From: Dictyostelium firmibasis
Lineage: Eukaryota > Evosea > Eumycetozoa > Dictyosteliales > Dictyosteliaceae
Length of the DNA stretch: 64,000 nt
NCBI GenBank assembly: GCA_036169595.1
Contig: CM069766.1
Span: 155,001 to 219,000, forward strand
Reading direction: 5' to 3'
Shown here: positions 27,873 to 40,900 of the stretch, piece after piece
Numbering within the stretch: the first letter of the stretch is position 1
Layout of the letters: the number at the start of each line of letters is the position of its first letter
The notes under the pieces: model-generated
The model's database searches: none
Seen by the model: the letters and a program-made list of their open reading frames with translations, nothing else
What the model was told of the DNA's origin: nothing
Translations under genes and position numbers: made by a program

Positions 27873-28947
27873 TTAATTTATTAATTTATTAATTTATAAA
27901 TTTATTTAAAGATGCTAGAGATGATGTTATAAATAAATTTTTAAAAGGATATAATAATAGTGAACCATTTAAAACTGTTGAAGAATTTTATAAAAATTTA
28001 GGGATATTAGAAGTTATTAAAGCAACAGCCAAAGAACATTTATGTGATAAATTAGGTATTTCAACAGAATTTGTAGAGGATATTTTATCGGCAGGTATGA
28101 GAGTAAACTATAATCAAGACTATGATAATCTATCGGCATTTGCTGCTTTTATTGGTTTAGCAGGTACTGATGATGGTTTATTTTCTGTTGAGGGTGGAAA
28201 TTATCAAGTATCAGAAGCATTATTAAAGAATTCAAATGCCAAAGTTTTATCAACTCATGAAGTTATTGAAATTGAAAAAGTTAAAAAAAATAAAAAACAA
28301 ATAACCTATAAAGTTACATCAAAAGATCTATCAAAAAATGATGAATTATCAACAGATGAATTTGATGTAGTTGTAATTTCAACACCAATTGAATTTTCAA
28401 AGATAAAATTCACAGGTTTACCTGTAACTCATGATACCTTACCAAAAAAAGATTATAAAAAAGTTCATGTTCATTTAATTGGTGCTGATTCAATAAATGG
28501 TGAATATTTTGGTTATCCAAAAGATCATCCAATCGATTGTATATTAACTGCTTTTAATAAAACTTTACCATTCTTTAGTCTTTGTGAAAATTCAAGAGTA
28601 AGTATTGAAAAAAAAAAAAAAAAGCCTCAAATAATAATATTAATATTTAAAATAAATTTTAGGGTAAACTTGATGATGGAAGACAAGTATTTAAAATATT
28701 TGCACCAAATAAATTGGAATCAAAATTGATCGATAAATTCTTTGTTAAACCAGAGTTATTACATTATCATGTTTGGAGTGCATATCCAGTATTAAGTCCA
28801 ACCCAAAATTTCCCACCAATCATTATAGATGATGGTTTATTCTATAATAATGCTTTTGAACATTCTGTTTCCACAATTGAAACTACAACTATCTCTTCAA
28901 AAAATACTGCTAGATTAATTTCAAACTATTTAAATAATAATCAATAA
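27223..28947 (+). CDS. Prenylcysteine oxidase (FAD-dependent)
   Basis: Three exons, 27223-27763, 27912-28597 and 28663-28947, giving 503 residues, the usual length of PCYOX1. An N-terminal signal peptide (LIFSLIYLIFISFIKC) is followed by His-rich sequence and an FAD-binding Rossmann motif IAIIGSGIGGSSCSYYI (G60-x-G62-x-x-G). FEKEKIGGRTR continues the flavoprotein signature. The block AAFIGLAGTDDGLFSVEGGNY is typical of prenylcysteine oxidases. Family role: it cleaves the thioether of farnesyl- or geranylgeranyl-cysteine in lysosomes, producing cysteine, isoprenoid aldehyde and hydrogen peroxide (EC 1.8.3.5). The last exon (FKIFAPNKLESKLIDKFF) matches the family C-terminal domain. The first intron is mostly TTTA repeats. 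Confidence 0.9.
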
Positions 28948-29081
28948 TCAATAATCTTTGAATGAAAATAAAATAAAATAATTATTTTAATTTTATTTTT
29001 TAAAAGTTTTTTTTTTTGTCCAATTTTTTTGTTTTTTTTTTTTGTACATTGTTATTGTGGCCGTTTCTATAAGTTTTTTAT

Positions 29082-29659
29082 TTATTCTAATAATCTTTGA
29101 GCATCATACTTCTTTGCTTGATCTTTTATTCTCTTTAAATAAGCTGGTTTGTTATTCCTATAATAATAACAATTACTTAATATATATTTTAAAAAAAAAA
29201 AAAAAAATTTTAAAAAAAAAAAAACATACTTCCAGAGATGTAGAGCCTCAGAATTTGCAGGGCTGGCTGGATTTGGATTATCTAATAAATCTTGAATACC
29301 TAATAAAATCTATATATTGACGAATATTAACAAACTACAATTAAGATTATAAAAATAATAATGAGATTTATAATGAATTAATTAATTTAATACATACAGC
29401 TTTTATAGAGATTGATGGTTTCCAATCACCACCAAGAATTGATAAACAAATATCACCACTATCAAAAACATTTAAATGAAAGAAACCTTTTGCGAATGCA
29501 CATTTTGGTGGTTTACTTGGATAATCTTCTTTAAAGGTTAATATTACCTCATAAATACCTCCTTCCCAAGGTGTACCTGGTTTACCTGGAATTCCACAAT
29601 TCCACTTTAATAAATTTAATGAATCATCTGCATTCGTTTCAGGTCTTGCATGAAAACCC

Positions 29660-29695
<36 letters not shown>

Positions 29696-29830
29696 TCATA
29701 CATTTGAGTAAATAAAAAATAATAAATATAAGAAATAATTTGGGAATAATAAAAAACCTACAACTGGGTGATCTTTTCGAAATGCTTTTCTTTCCTCTGT
29801 TAATCTAGTTTGCGCAAGAGACTACCAATA

Positions 29831-29864
<34 letters not shown>

Positions 29865-29926
29865 TGAAAAAATTAATTAAATGTTCTTTTAAAAATGTTA
29901 TATAAAACTTGTTTTTTTCATACCAT
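29082..29926 (-). CDS. ubc9: SUMO-conjugating enzyme UBC9
   Basis: Five exons on the minus strand: 29926-29924, 29821-29762, 29658-29398, 29309-29230, 29157-29082, giving 159 residues, as in human UBC9 (158). Exon 1 consists of the ATG alone, followed by a GTATGA donor. The protein reads SLAQTRLTEERKAFRKDHPV, then GTPWEGGIYEVILTFKEDYP, then the active site HLNVFDSGDICLSIL with the catalytic cysteine at 92, and ends KKYDAQRLLE. The basic N-terminal helix that binds SUMO is present. Role: transfers SUMO from the E1 to target lysines, mainly in the nucleus. Similarity to general E2 enzymes exists, but the N-terminus and the block GGDWKPSISIKAILLGIQDLL are characteristic of UBC9. Confidence 0.93.
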
Positions 29927-30841
29927 TTTTTTTGGTGTTTTTGTTTATTTTTATTTTTCATAAAAATTTAAAAAATTTTTTTTTTTTTTTTTTTAATTTT
30001 ATTTTTTTTATTTATTTTTTTATTTATTTTTTTTATTTATTTCTTATTATTTATTTTATTTTTTTTAATTGTGTTTAGTGGTGCTATTTTTTTTTATCAA
30101 AAAATTGTATTAATAATGTATAACAATGATCAAATATAGGATCATATAATTCTGGTTCTATTTTTCCCAACCATATTTTGGTCCTTTTTCTTTTTTTTTT
30201 TTTTCAATTGGTTTTCTCCTAAATTATTTAATTTTATTATTTTTTTTTTTTTTATAATTTTTTATATAATAGAGATTATTTTTTATATTTACTCAAAATA
30301 AGTAACACCTAAATTTTTATAAATTTATTGTGACAAAAAAAATTTTTTTTTTTTTTTTTATGATAGTGTATCAAAAGAAAATAGATCAAATAAGACCCCA
30401 CAAAAGTGTTGAAAGCTTTCCAATGTTTTTTTTATATTATAACATTGGCTGATAAAAGGGGGGTGTTACATATATAATCAATAATAACTGTTAAAAAAAA
30501 TTAAAAAATTCTAAAAATAGTTCTTTTTATTCACTATAATCATACACAAAAAAAAACCAAACCCACATTCACCCCCAAATGAATAAAATTCTAATAATTG
30601 CTGTTGACCACAGCTCAAAATTATATATATTTTTTTTTAATTTATATTTTATATTTTAATTGATTTGATAAACCCACATTTTTATTTTTTATTTTTTTTG
30701 TCATCCATTTTTTTTATTATTATTATTATTATTTTCACATTATTTTTATTACTATTATTATAATTATCATTATTATAAATATTATTATAGTTATTGTTAT
30801 TTGTATTTAAAAAAAACAAAAAAAAAAAAAAAAAAAAAAAA
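29927..30841. promoter_or_regulatory. Divergent promoter region with CA/G-rich elements
   Basis: Shared upstream region of ubc9 (-) and the TIG/EGF gene (+). Seen: the motif AAACCCACATT occurs twice (30559-30569 and 30670-30680), CACCCCCAAAT follows the first copy, and GGGGGGTGTTAC lies near 30460. Such CA- or GT-rich boxes resemble binding sites of the Dictyostelium G-box factor GbfA, which drives post-aggregative genes. Regulation of the surface-protein gene during development is an inference. Confidence 0.4.
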
Positions 30842-31852
30842 ATGAAATTATTATTATTATTATTTTTAATAATAAATTCAATAATTTTAAGTCAATGTGG
30901 ATATACACAAAATAATGAAAAATTAGTTGTAACTGGACAATTTGATAAAACCATTGATAAATATAATATTAGTTTTTCAAATATTGGCGAAATAACACCA
31001 TTATGTACTATTACAACAGTGACTCAATTGACATGTTTCCCACCAGCAACTTCAATTAATGGTAGATTTTTAGTGTATGATAATGAAGAAGGTACAAATT
31101 TAATCGATATTACTACTGTTATATTATCACCATACATTTCAAGTATGGATCCAAAAACAATACCAACATCATCAATCGCTATAACAATAATGGGATTCTA
31201 TTTCAATGCAAATTCAAATCCTGATAAAAAAATTAACTCTACACATTTATTAATTACAATCGGTGGTTCAAATGTTGATATGAATTCAACAAGTTCAACA
31301 CAAGTTCAATTCTATCCACCAAATTTCTTTCAATCACCATTAACCATATCATTAACAAATGTAGATAGTGGTAGAAAATCAAATTCAATTAAATTTAAAT
31401 ATGAATTACCAAATATTCAATCATTATCAGTATCAACTATAAATAAAACCCAATTAGATATTATTGGTAGTAATTTCGGTTCACAACAATCAATGAAATT
31501 AGTTTGGGTTGAAATTCATGATTTCATTAATGATTCAATGATTATCTCAAAGTTAACCGATATTGTATTTATCAATGATACAATGTTATCAATTAAAATC
31601 AGTGGCGATTCATCAAGTGGTAATGTATATGTTAATGCAAATACACAATTATCAAATTCTTCACCATTATATTTAACTCCTTTGATCTTAAATGTTGATT
31701 TCCCAAATTATAATGGTGATACAATTAATGTTACCGGTAATTATTTATCTGATATTTATTTATCACCTTCAACAAAATTAAATTGTTCAATTATTTTAAT
31801 ACAAGATCAAAATAGTGAATCAAGTGAACAATTATCTTCATCATCATCACAA

Positions 31853-31892
<40 letters not shown>

Positions 31893-32539
31893 GCGGTAAA
31901 ATTTATTATAAGAAATGTCAATTCCCAGCAAGAAAATCAAATGATTCATTATCATTTACTATATTTTCAAGATCAATAGAAAATGGTTCACCACACGACT
32001 CAAATCAATTTAAATCACATTATCAAAAACCAATTATTGATGCAGTAGTTCCAAATGGTTTCTATGTTAATAATAAATTGAATTTTACATTCATTGGTAC
32101 CAATTGGGCAAGCTTTACAAATACAACAATCACCATTGCTGATAAACCATGTATTGTTAAAGATATTACCGCATCAACTATTGTATGTTACTTTGAAGCT
32201 GGTACTAATATCTTACAAAATCCAATCTCTTATGTTATCACCGTTGATGGTCAAAGAAACAACATTGCACCTGATAGTGATACTTCAACAATTTCATTCT
32301 ATTCACTTTGTCCTGGCCAAATATTTACCAATGGAACCTCTTCAAGTACAAACAATTCAACTCTTTCTCAAGGTTGTAGTGATAATGGTTCTTGTAATCC
32401 AGTCACTGGTTTATGTCAATGTTTACCAACTAAAACTGGTAAAATTTGTGATCAAGAAAAATATTCAAGCTCTTCTTCAAAATTATTTTCTTCATCATTA
32501 ATCTCAATAATCTTTTTAATTTTTATTATTACTTTTTAA
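30842..32539 (+). CDS. TIG/IPT and EGF-like domain surface protein, probably GPI-anchored
   Basis: An intronless gene of 565 residues. The ATG at 30842 is used because a signal peptide follows directly (MKLLLLLFLIINSIILSQC); upstream in-frame codons are poly-Lys noise. Several immunoglobulin-like E-set (IPT/TIG) modules are suggested by repeats such as ISSMDPKTIPTSSIAITIMG, IQSLSVSTINKTQLDIIGSN and IDAVVPNGFYVNNKLNFTFIG. Near residues 510-540 lies a short EGF-like module (CSDNGSCNPVTGLCQC). The protein ends in a Ser-rich spacer and a C-terminal hydrophobic tail without a cytoplasmic part, typical of a GPI signal. Many N-glycosylation sites. Family knowledge: Dictyostelium TIG/EGF proteins, including Tgr relatives, act in cell adhesion and recognition. 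The exact paralog is not identified. Confidence 0.85.
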
Positions 32540-32658
32540 ATAAATAAATAAATATAAATAAAAAAACAATACCACTACTATTATTATATTTTTTTTGAAT
32601 TTTTATTTTTATTTTTAATTTTATTTTATTTTTTTTACTACTATTATTATTATGATGA

Positions 32659-33717
<1,059 letters not shown>

Positions 33718-35043
33718 CCTTTATTTTATATATTATATTGTGTGTGAGTGGGAATTATATACCTTTTCAAGTTTTATTGATATTATTTTTTATTATTTTT
33801 ATTATTTTTTATTATTTTTGTTCGAATAAAAATAAAAGATATATCGCCGTTACTGCTCGTGCAATTTAACAAAAAAAAAAAATAAAAAAAATAAAAAAAA
33901 TGAAAAAAAATAAAAATAAAAAAAAAAAAAATTCAATTTTTTTTTTTTAGTATTTTGCCATTATTTTTTTATTCAAGTCTCTTATTTATTTGACATCATT
34001 CATCATTATTTTTTTTTTTTCTTTACAATAATAATTTATATAAAATATTAATATTTTTGTAACAAAAATTAATAATCATATGGTGTAATGTTTTTATTAT
34101 TTTTTTTTTTTATATTTTTTTTAAAAATGAATTTACAAAAATAAAATTAATATAAAATATCATCTTTTGCTTTCTTCTTTTTTTTTTAGAAATAGGTTTG
34201 TATAATTCAAAGGATATAGTCCTAAATAATTAAGAAAAAAAAATTTTATTAAATAAAAAAATATAAAAAAAAAGTAGCTTTATTATATTAATTATTGGTT
34301 GAATTTAGTTATAAAAAAAAAGGAAAATTTTCTTTTATTTTTTTCTTTTATTTTATTTTTTTTTTTTTTTTTTTTTGATTAAATAATTAAAATAAATTAA
34401 AGAAATAAAATACCAACACCCAAACCACACATACAAACAAACACACACACACACGATCCTTTTTTGATAATTTTTTTTTTCCAATTATTTTATATTTTTT
34501 TTTTTTTCATAAAAATTACTTTTTTTATGACAAACAGGGGATCCATTTTAATTAAAAAAAAAAAAAAAAAAAATGTAATAAAAAAATAATAAAAAACTAA
34601 TGAATGACTCAATTTGTTTTTAGTTAAATTTTTGGATGTTTACTAAAAAAAAAACCATTCTTATTTTCAACATCTTAAACCTTTAATTACAGAAATAGTA
34701 TTATATTATAGATCTATTGTATTTTTAACGATCAATTAATTAGAAGATAAATAATAGATTAATACTGTTGTTTTTTTATTTTTTTTATCATTATTATTAT
34801 TATTTTTATTATTATTATTATTATTTTAATTTTTATTTTATTTTTTATTTCTTTTTTTTTTTTTTTTAAAATATAAAAAAAAAAAAATTATTTCAATAAA
34901 TTATCATCTTTTTTCTTATTATTTTATATAAAAAAAAAAAAAAAAATTTATCTCTATTTAAGTAATAATAATCTTAATTAAAATAATAAAAAAAAAAAAA
35001 TAAAAAAAAATAAAAAAATAATAAAAAAATAATAATAATAAAA
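33718..35043. other. Divergent intergenic region of ncbp2 and the dehydrogenase gene
   Basis: No gene is visible. A mixed-base stretch at 33835-33870 follows the ncbp2 start. A CA-rich block (CCAACACCCAAACCACACAT) near 34413 followed by (CA)n to 34455 could be a developmental regulatory element of the downstream gene. The rest is A/T homopolymer. Confidence 0.5.
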
Positions 35044-35961
35044 ATGGAAAAAAAAGTAATAATATTTACAGGAAGTACAGATGGTATTGGATTATTGGTT
35101 ATGAATCATTTGGTAAAAGAAAACTGTGAACAATATAAATTTATATTACCAGTTAGAAATTTAGAGAAAGGCGAGGCATTACATAAAGAATTAAAAGTTA
35201 TCAATGAAAAAGTTGATATAACTTTAATGGAGATGGATTTATCATCATTTGAATCGATTAGAAACTTTGTAAAAAATTTCAATCAATTGAATTTACCACA
35301 TTTGGATATATTGGTGAATAATGCCGGTGTTATGTTACCAAGTTTTCAAAAAACAAAAGATGGTTTCGAATCAACGATTGGTATCAATCATTTAGGTACT
35401 TCCCTTTTAACGCTATTACTTTTAAAGAATTTTAAAAAAGTTTCAGATGGAGCAAACAATTGTGAAGATCAATGTAATATTGTAATTTTAAGCTCAGAGT
35501 TCCACCAACGTGAACAATTAAACTTTGATAAATTGTTATTGACAGAGAATGATTCCTCAAGTTTTGATACACTCAGAGAGTATTCGAAATCAAAGTTATG
35601 TAACCTTTTATTCTCAAATGAACTCCACAATAGATTGAATCTTTGTAAAACCACTAAAAATAATATCAGAGTGAATTCACTTCATCCAGGTTATTTAAAA
35701 ACACCAATAAATAGAGATTTAAGTTGGTTCACTAGAAATATTATCGCTCCAATATTCTTCTTTGGTTATGGTTCAAAAACTGAAGATACAATCAATGGTA
35801 TTGTTAATTTAATTGAAAACAATTCAAATCACTCTGGTAAATACTTTTCAATCTCAAAAGAAACTTCACCCTCATCTTTTGCTTCAAATCCTGAAAATTC
35901 AAAACTTTTATGGGAAAAAACTTGTGAACTTCTTTCGCTAAATCCTGAATTAGATTTATAA
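35044..35961 (+). CDS. Short-chain dehydrogenase/reductase (retinol dehydrogenase-like)
   Basis: An intronless gene of 305 residues. Classical SDR marks are present: cofactor motif TGSTDGIG at residues 9-16, NNAG at 92-95, a catalytic serine in VILSSEFH near 150, and YSKSK with Tyr180 and Lys184. The region INHLGTSLLTLLLL and the HPGYLKTPI segment resemble the retinol dehydrogenase/WWOX group. An Arg at the end of the second strand (PVRNLEKGE) would favour NADP(H). The true substrate cannot be read from the sequence. No signal peptide or membrane anchor is evident. Confidence 0.88.
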   Translation: MEKKVIIFTGSTDGIGLLVMNHLVKENCEQYKFILPVRNLEKGEALHKELKVINEKVDITLMEMDLSSFESIRNFVKNFNQLNLPHLDILVNNAGVMLPSFQKTKDGFESTIGINHLGTSLLTLLLLKNFKKVSDGANNCEDQCNIVILSSEFHQREQLNFDKLLLTENDSSSFDTLREYSKSKLCNLLFSNELHNRLNLCKTTKNNIRVNSLHPGYLKTPINRDLSWFTRNIIAPIFFFGYGSKTEDTINGIVNLIENNSNHSGKYFSISKETSPSSFASNPENSKLLWEKTCELLSLNPELDL

Positions 35962-36075
35962 ATTAATTTTTAAAATAGTAATAAAAATAAAAATTTTAAA
36001 AAAAAATAGTAAAAACAAAAATTAATATAATTATTGTAAAATTTTAATATCTTTGATTTATATTTTATTTTATTT

Positions 36076-37653
36076 TTAATAACCAACTGGTTTATATCTT
36101 TTATTTCTTTTAATACTTCTAAAAATAACAACAACTATAGTAATAATAATGATAAAAGCAGCAATAACACCAAAAGCAATTAGAACTTTTTTACCAGTTG
36201 ATAGACCATCATCATTATTATTATTATTAGATGATGATTGACATATAACCGATTGATTAGAATTGATTATAATATTACAAGGATTTAAATCACAAACAAT
36301 ACCACTACTACTAAGATCATTGATTAATTTTCCACCCTCGAAGATATTAGTTTGAGTGAATGCCATATTAGAAGATTCACAATAAATTGTTGAGATGTTT
36401 GTTGGTAGATTTGAAAAATCAACATTTTTAATGGTAACATTACATTTGTTATTAAAGATCGAACCACCATCATATTCAGCATCATTTCCTTGGAAAATAG
36501 AATTTGTGATAGTAACACCTTGTGGGTCACAAGAATCGGTAGCAATAGCACCACCAAATCTTGCTCTATTATTTAAAAAATTACAATTATTAATAGTCGA
36601 GCTTGAACTTGAAATAGTGATAGCAGCAGAGGAACCCATATTTGATAAGCTGTTAGAGTTATTGGTGAAAGTACATGATTCAATAGTTGATTGGCCAGTT
36701 CCTTGTATAAAAACTGGTGAGAAATTTATACCATTTATAAATGTGCAGCTCTTAATTTGTATGGTAGTATTTTTGTCACCAATGACTAAAATACCAAAAC
36801 CATCTGTGATACCATTTAATGTGACCTCTTCAAAAGTGAAATCGGCTGTTGTTGATTTAGTTCCATTTTTCTTTTGTAAAAAGAATGGATATTTTGTTTC
36901 AAGTCCCTTAAAATTTGTATTTGTTACCGATAGAAAGCCACCACTAATTGCAAAAATAGCGCCACCACCTTTAATATTTGAACCTTGGAAATCACTTTGG
37001 TTAATGGTAAATTGAATTGGTAAATTCAAACTGTATAAAAAGCCACCATATTCATTTGAATTTGAAGCATAAAAAGTTGATCGACTAATTGTCACTACAC
37101 TATTAACCTTTGGTGTGGTTGAACCATTTAAAAATGTAAATGCACTACCATAACTTGAGAATTTACCATTAAAAAATTCACAATTTACAACGGATAGATC
37201 GATTATACCAGACCCATTACTTAATAATACTGAACTTTTTTTGATACCCCCAAATATTAAACCATAAAATGATACTGTTAGGCTATCGGTACCAGTGTTT
37301 GATGGCACAAACTCTATAAATGGTGAATTTGAATTTGATAAATCAATAAAAGGTGATGGGTATCTATCATTTTCAGAACTTGAGATTGTGATTTTTTTAT
37401 TTGTAATTGGTCCAAAAGTTTCTGATTGGATCGAATAATTTCCTGCTGTAATTTCAATTGTAATTTCATCATATAAACCACAATTTATAATTGATTGTGA
37501 TATTGTTGGACATGCATCATTTGATGATGAACCACATGTTGTTATATTAGCTTTTGATATTGAACTTACAAATGTGTTACATTGAATGGCCCCTCCAAAG
37601 GTAAAGGTAAAATTTAATAATATCAAAAAAATTAAAATATATAAACTATTCAT
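36076..37653 (-). CDS. Right-handed beta-helix surface protein, type I membrane
   Basis: An intronless gene of 525 residues. Signal peptide MNSLYILIFLILLNFTFTFG, then a pectin-lyase-like solenoid: repeated turns such as STFYASNSNEYGGFLYS, SDFQGSNIKGGGAIFAISGG, CTFTNNSNSLSNMGSSAAI, CNFLNNRARFGGAIATDSC and SIFQGNDAEYDGGSIFNN. The FxxN-x-A-x-x-GGAI pattern resembles repeats of polymorphic outer-membrane proteins and related parallel beta-helix proteins. One transmembrane helix near residues 489-509 is followed by a short basic tail ending KPVGY. Role unknown; probably an extracellular or vesicle surface protein. Dictyostelium has a family of such proteins. Confidence 0.82.
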   Translation of the reverse strand: MNSLYILIFLILLNFTFTFGGAIQCNTFVSSISKANITTCGSSSNDACPTISQSIINCGLYDEITIEITAGNYSIQSETFGPITNKKITISSSENDRYPSPFIDLSNSNSPFIEFVPSNTGTDSLTVSFYGLIFGGIKKSSVLLSNGSGIIDLSVVNCEFFNGKFSSYGSAFTFLNGSTTPKVNSVVTISRSTFYASNSNEYGGFLYSLNLPIQFTINQSDFQGSNIKGGGAIFAISGGFLSVTNTNFKGLETKYPFFLQKKNGTKSTTADFTFEEVTLNGITDGFGILVIGDKNTTIQIKSCTFINGINFSPVFIQGTGQSTIESCTFTNNSNSLSNMGSSAAITISSSSSTINNCNFLNNRARFGGAIATDSCDPQGVTITNSIFQGNDAEYDGGSIFNNKCNVTIKNVDFSNLPTNISTIYCESSNMAFTQTNIFEGGKLINDLSSSGIVCDLNPCNIIINSNQSVICQSSSNNNNNDDGLSTGKKVLIAFGVIAAFIIIITIVVVIFRSIKRNKRYKPVGY

Positions 37654-37716
37654 TTTTTAACTGCGAGCTATTGTAAAATAGAAAAAATAAAAAAATCATG
37701 GCTTTTTTTTTTTTTT

Positions 37717-37747
<31 letters not shown>

Positions 37748-37994
37748 GAAAATCAAGCCAAAAACCAATTTTTTTTTTTTTTTTCGAGTTTACAGATATT
37801 TTATTTTTTTATGAAAAGGAAATGGAAAACTTTGTGAAACTTTCTATTTTTTAATTAAAAATATGCCATGTGGTGTATTGATTTTTTTTTTAAAAAAATT
37901 TTATTTTGTTTATATACAATGTTTTAATTTTGTATAATAAATAGATATGAGGGGGATTGTTATTGAATATGTATATAAATATACAATGAATTTT
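37654..37994. other. Intergenic spacer between two minus-strand surface-protein genes
   Basis: No gene is visible. It holds two long T runs and a mixed stretch; it contains the promoter of the beta-helix protein gene on the minus strand and the 3' end of the next one. Confidence 0.55.
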
Positions 37995-40900
37995 TTAAAC
38001 TTTAGTTCCACCAGTATTCATTGTATTTAAACCAAGTTGAGAGGGAGGTGGTTTTCTAAGTTTCCACCAATACATTACACGACCATGTCTTATTCTCTTA
38101 CTTATGAAATAAGATGATACACCAACTATAGCCAATGCACCACCTGTTATTGTTGTCGACATTATTATTGTATTTCTATTACTTTTGATTCTATTTTCTT
38201 CTTCTATATCGTCTGATGTTGGTTCGTCTGTTAATGTCAAACCAGTGGTTGTAGCTGTGGTTGTAGCTGTGGTTGTAGCTGTAGTTGTGGCGGTAGTTGT
38301 TGCAGTTGTAGTTGCAGTGGTGGTGCCTGTAGTAGTTATTGTTGTTGTACCAGTATCTGTTGTTGTAGCAGTATCTGTTGTTGGAGTAGATGATCCTCCT
38401 GTTGTTGTATCGATTGATGATCCATCGCCACCTCCATTGGTTGTTTGAGCATTTGTTATTGCACCAGTATTTGTTGGTGAATTAGATGTTGTGGTGGTAG
38501 TATCAGTTGTTGTTTTTGATGTTGTTGATGCAGAAGTTGTTGATGCAGAAGTTGTTGATGCAGAAGTTGTAGTTGCAGTAGTAGTTGCAGTTGTAGTTGC
38601 AGTTGTTGTAGCGGTAGTAGTAGCAGTAGTAGTACCAGTTGTTGTAAGTGTAGGATTTGACCAACCACCACTAACAGGTGGACGAGTTGTAGGAGGTTTA
38701 TAATTATCTAGTAAAACACCGAAATTTGTGAAATGAGGAGTTGTAACCAAGAGGGTATTTGTAGGAGAGAGTGAAATTATTGAAGTAGTTTCACAAGTCC
38801 ATTTATTTTGTGTGGTATTAATATAGTAGAGACAATAACTTGAAAGATTTAAAAGTTGAGGATTGTCAGCCTTTAATTCAAAGGTAATATCATGATTAAA
38901 CATTGGATTAGCTTGATTATCGATTGATACATCGAATATCATACTAATTGCTGATTGTCTATATTGAGAGATATTTGAATCTATACCCCAAATTTCACTA
39001 CCATCTACAGAATCCAAATAAGAGTCGTCTCTATAGGATATTTTTAATTTATCAAGAGAGTTTGCCGACAAGAAACCACTTGGCATTGAAACATAACCAT
39101 AGATATCAAGAGCATTAGATGATTTAACTTTTGAAATTATTGGTATTTTCATATCTTTTAGAGTATGAATTGGTGAGAATGATAACTCTGGTTTAATGAA
39201 TGTTGATGGTAACAATGATTGAGTACAATTTACACCTACAACACAACAATCCAATAGATTTAAATGACAGGAACCATCACCACATTGAAAGTAATTAAAT
39301 GGACAACCATTATATTTTGAAGTTTGTGATAAACATTCCAATGAACCACCTTCACTTATACATTGAGTATTATTACAATAATCAACTCCTGAAAGACAAC
39401 CGGTTAAACAACGAATTTCATTAACATTACATGCTGGTAATGGTTGATCGGAAATAGTTGGACATTGTAATTGATTAGATACGCATTGATCATTGGAAGG
39501 ACAAACATAACCATTGAAACAATTAGTTAATCTCATTACAATCATATTATTATCACACATAAACTGATAGGTTGATGTTGATGAACCTTGTAAATGTATC
39601 ATTGTTGGTGTTTGACCATTACATAGAATCGATGAAGATGAAGAGATTACAAAAACAAAATTTGTATTTAAAATTGAATTTAATAGATTTATATCTAAAT
39701 TAGTTTGAAATTTTAAATCTGATCCAATCCCATTTACAAAATTTAAAGTTGAACCAAAACCAAGTGAAATTCTATTCGGTAAAACGATATTATTGGCAAT
39801 ATTTAAAATTAAATTATTAGCTGATAATTTAACATTTGTTAATAGTAAATCTTTGAAAACATTTGAATTACTATCGAAAACTCCGCCCAATTCCAATAAA
39901 CTATTAGTTAAATTCATTGAACCAACAACTAAATTAAAACCAATTGAATCTTTAATATTTATAATTGATGAATTCAATAGTATTTGACCAGATTCAATCA
40001 ATAAACTCTTTAAATTTAATTTTAACTTTTCAATTGTATTCAATTGATTTGGTAAAAATAAACCACCCACTGAATTAATTGTACCACCAATTGTACCACC
40101 AATCAATTGACAATTTAATTTATAAATTAAACTACTATCATTGCCAACTATTAAATTTGATGTTGTAATACCATTATTTAGTCTAATTATACCATTATTA
40201 ATACCTGCAGTATTTGAAGTAATCAATGTTTGAATAGAATTTACAATTGGTGATATTGTTGAAACTATGTCTACATTACCAAATATATCGATTATTTGAT
40301 TTACTCCTGTACCAAATAATATATTTGAATTTATTATATTACCACTATTTATTCCAACTATTATATTGGAACTAAAAAAATTTAAAACACTAGATACTGA
40401 ATTTATTGATTTTAATGAAACTTGTTTTGTAAATGATATATTTGAAGATTCAATGAATAAGTTTAATTGAGTATTTAAATTTGTTATTGTGGGTGATAGA
40501 TTTGATAAACCAAATACATTTGAAACATTTGATAGAGTTAAATTTGTAATATCAATTTGATTGGGAAATTGTAGTTGTGAAATTGAATTTTGTATTAATA
40601 AATTATCAAATTTAAAATCATTTGATATCTCTAATCTACTACCAATTTTATTACCCATATTAATGATTGTTTTACCAATTCTTGATATTGGTAAATGTAT
40701 TGGAGTAGTTGATAATGATATATTGTTTGAATTAAATATAAATTTTGGTGTTTCTGTTCCATTCAATGAAAGGAATTGTAAATTTAATGCAGAGTTTGCT
40801 GTGGTTTTAAATGTTAACGATGAGTTACCATTTGAATTTAAAAATTCAACGGATAATAATGGCATTGATAATAGAGATGATGAAGTTTCTATAACACTTT

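Noticed and set aside
29042-29320. A 92-codon plus-strand frame
   Set aside because: It is antisense to exons of ubc9.
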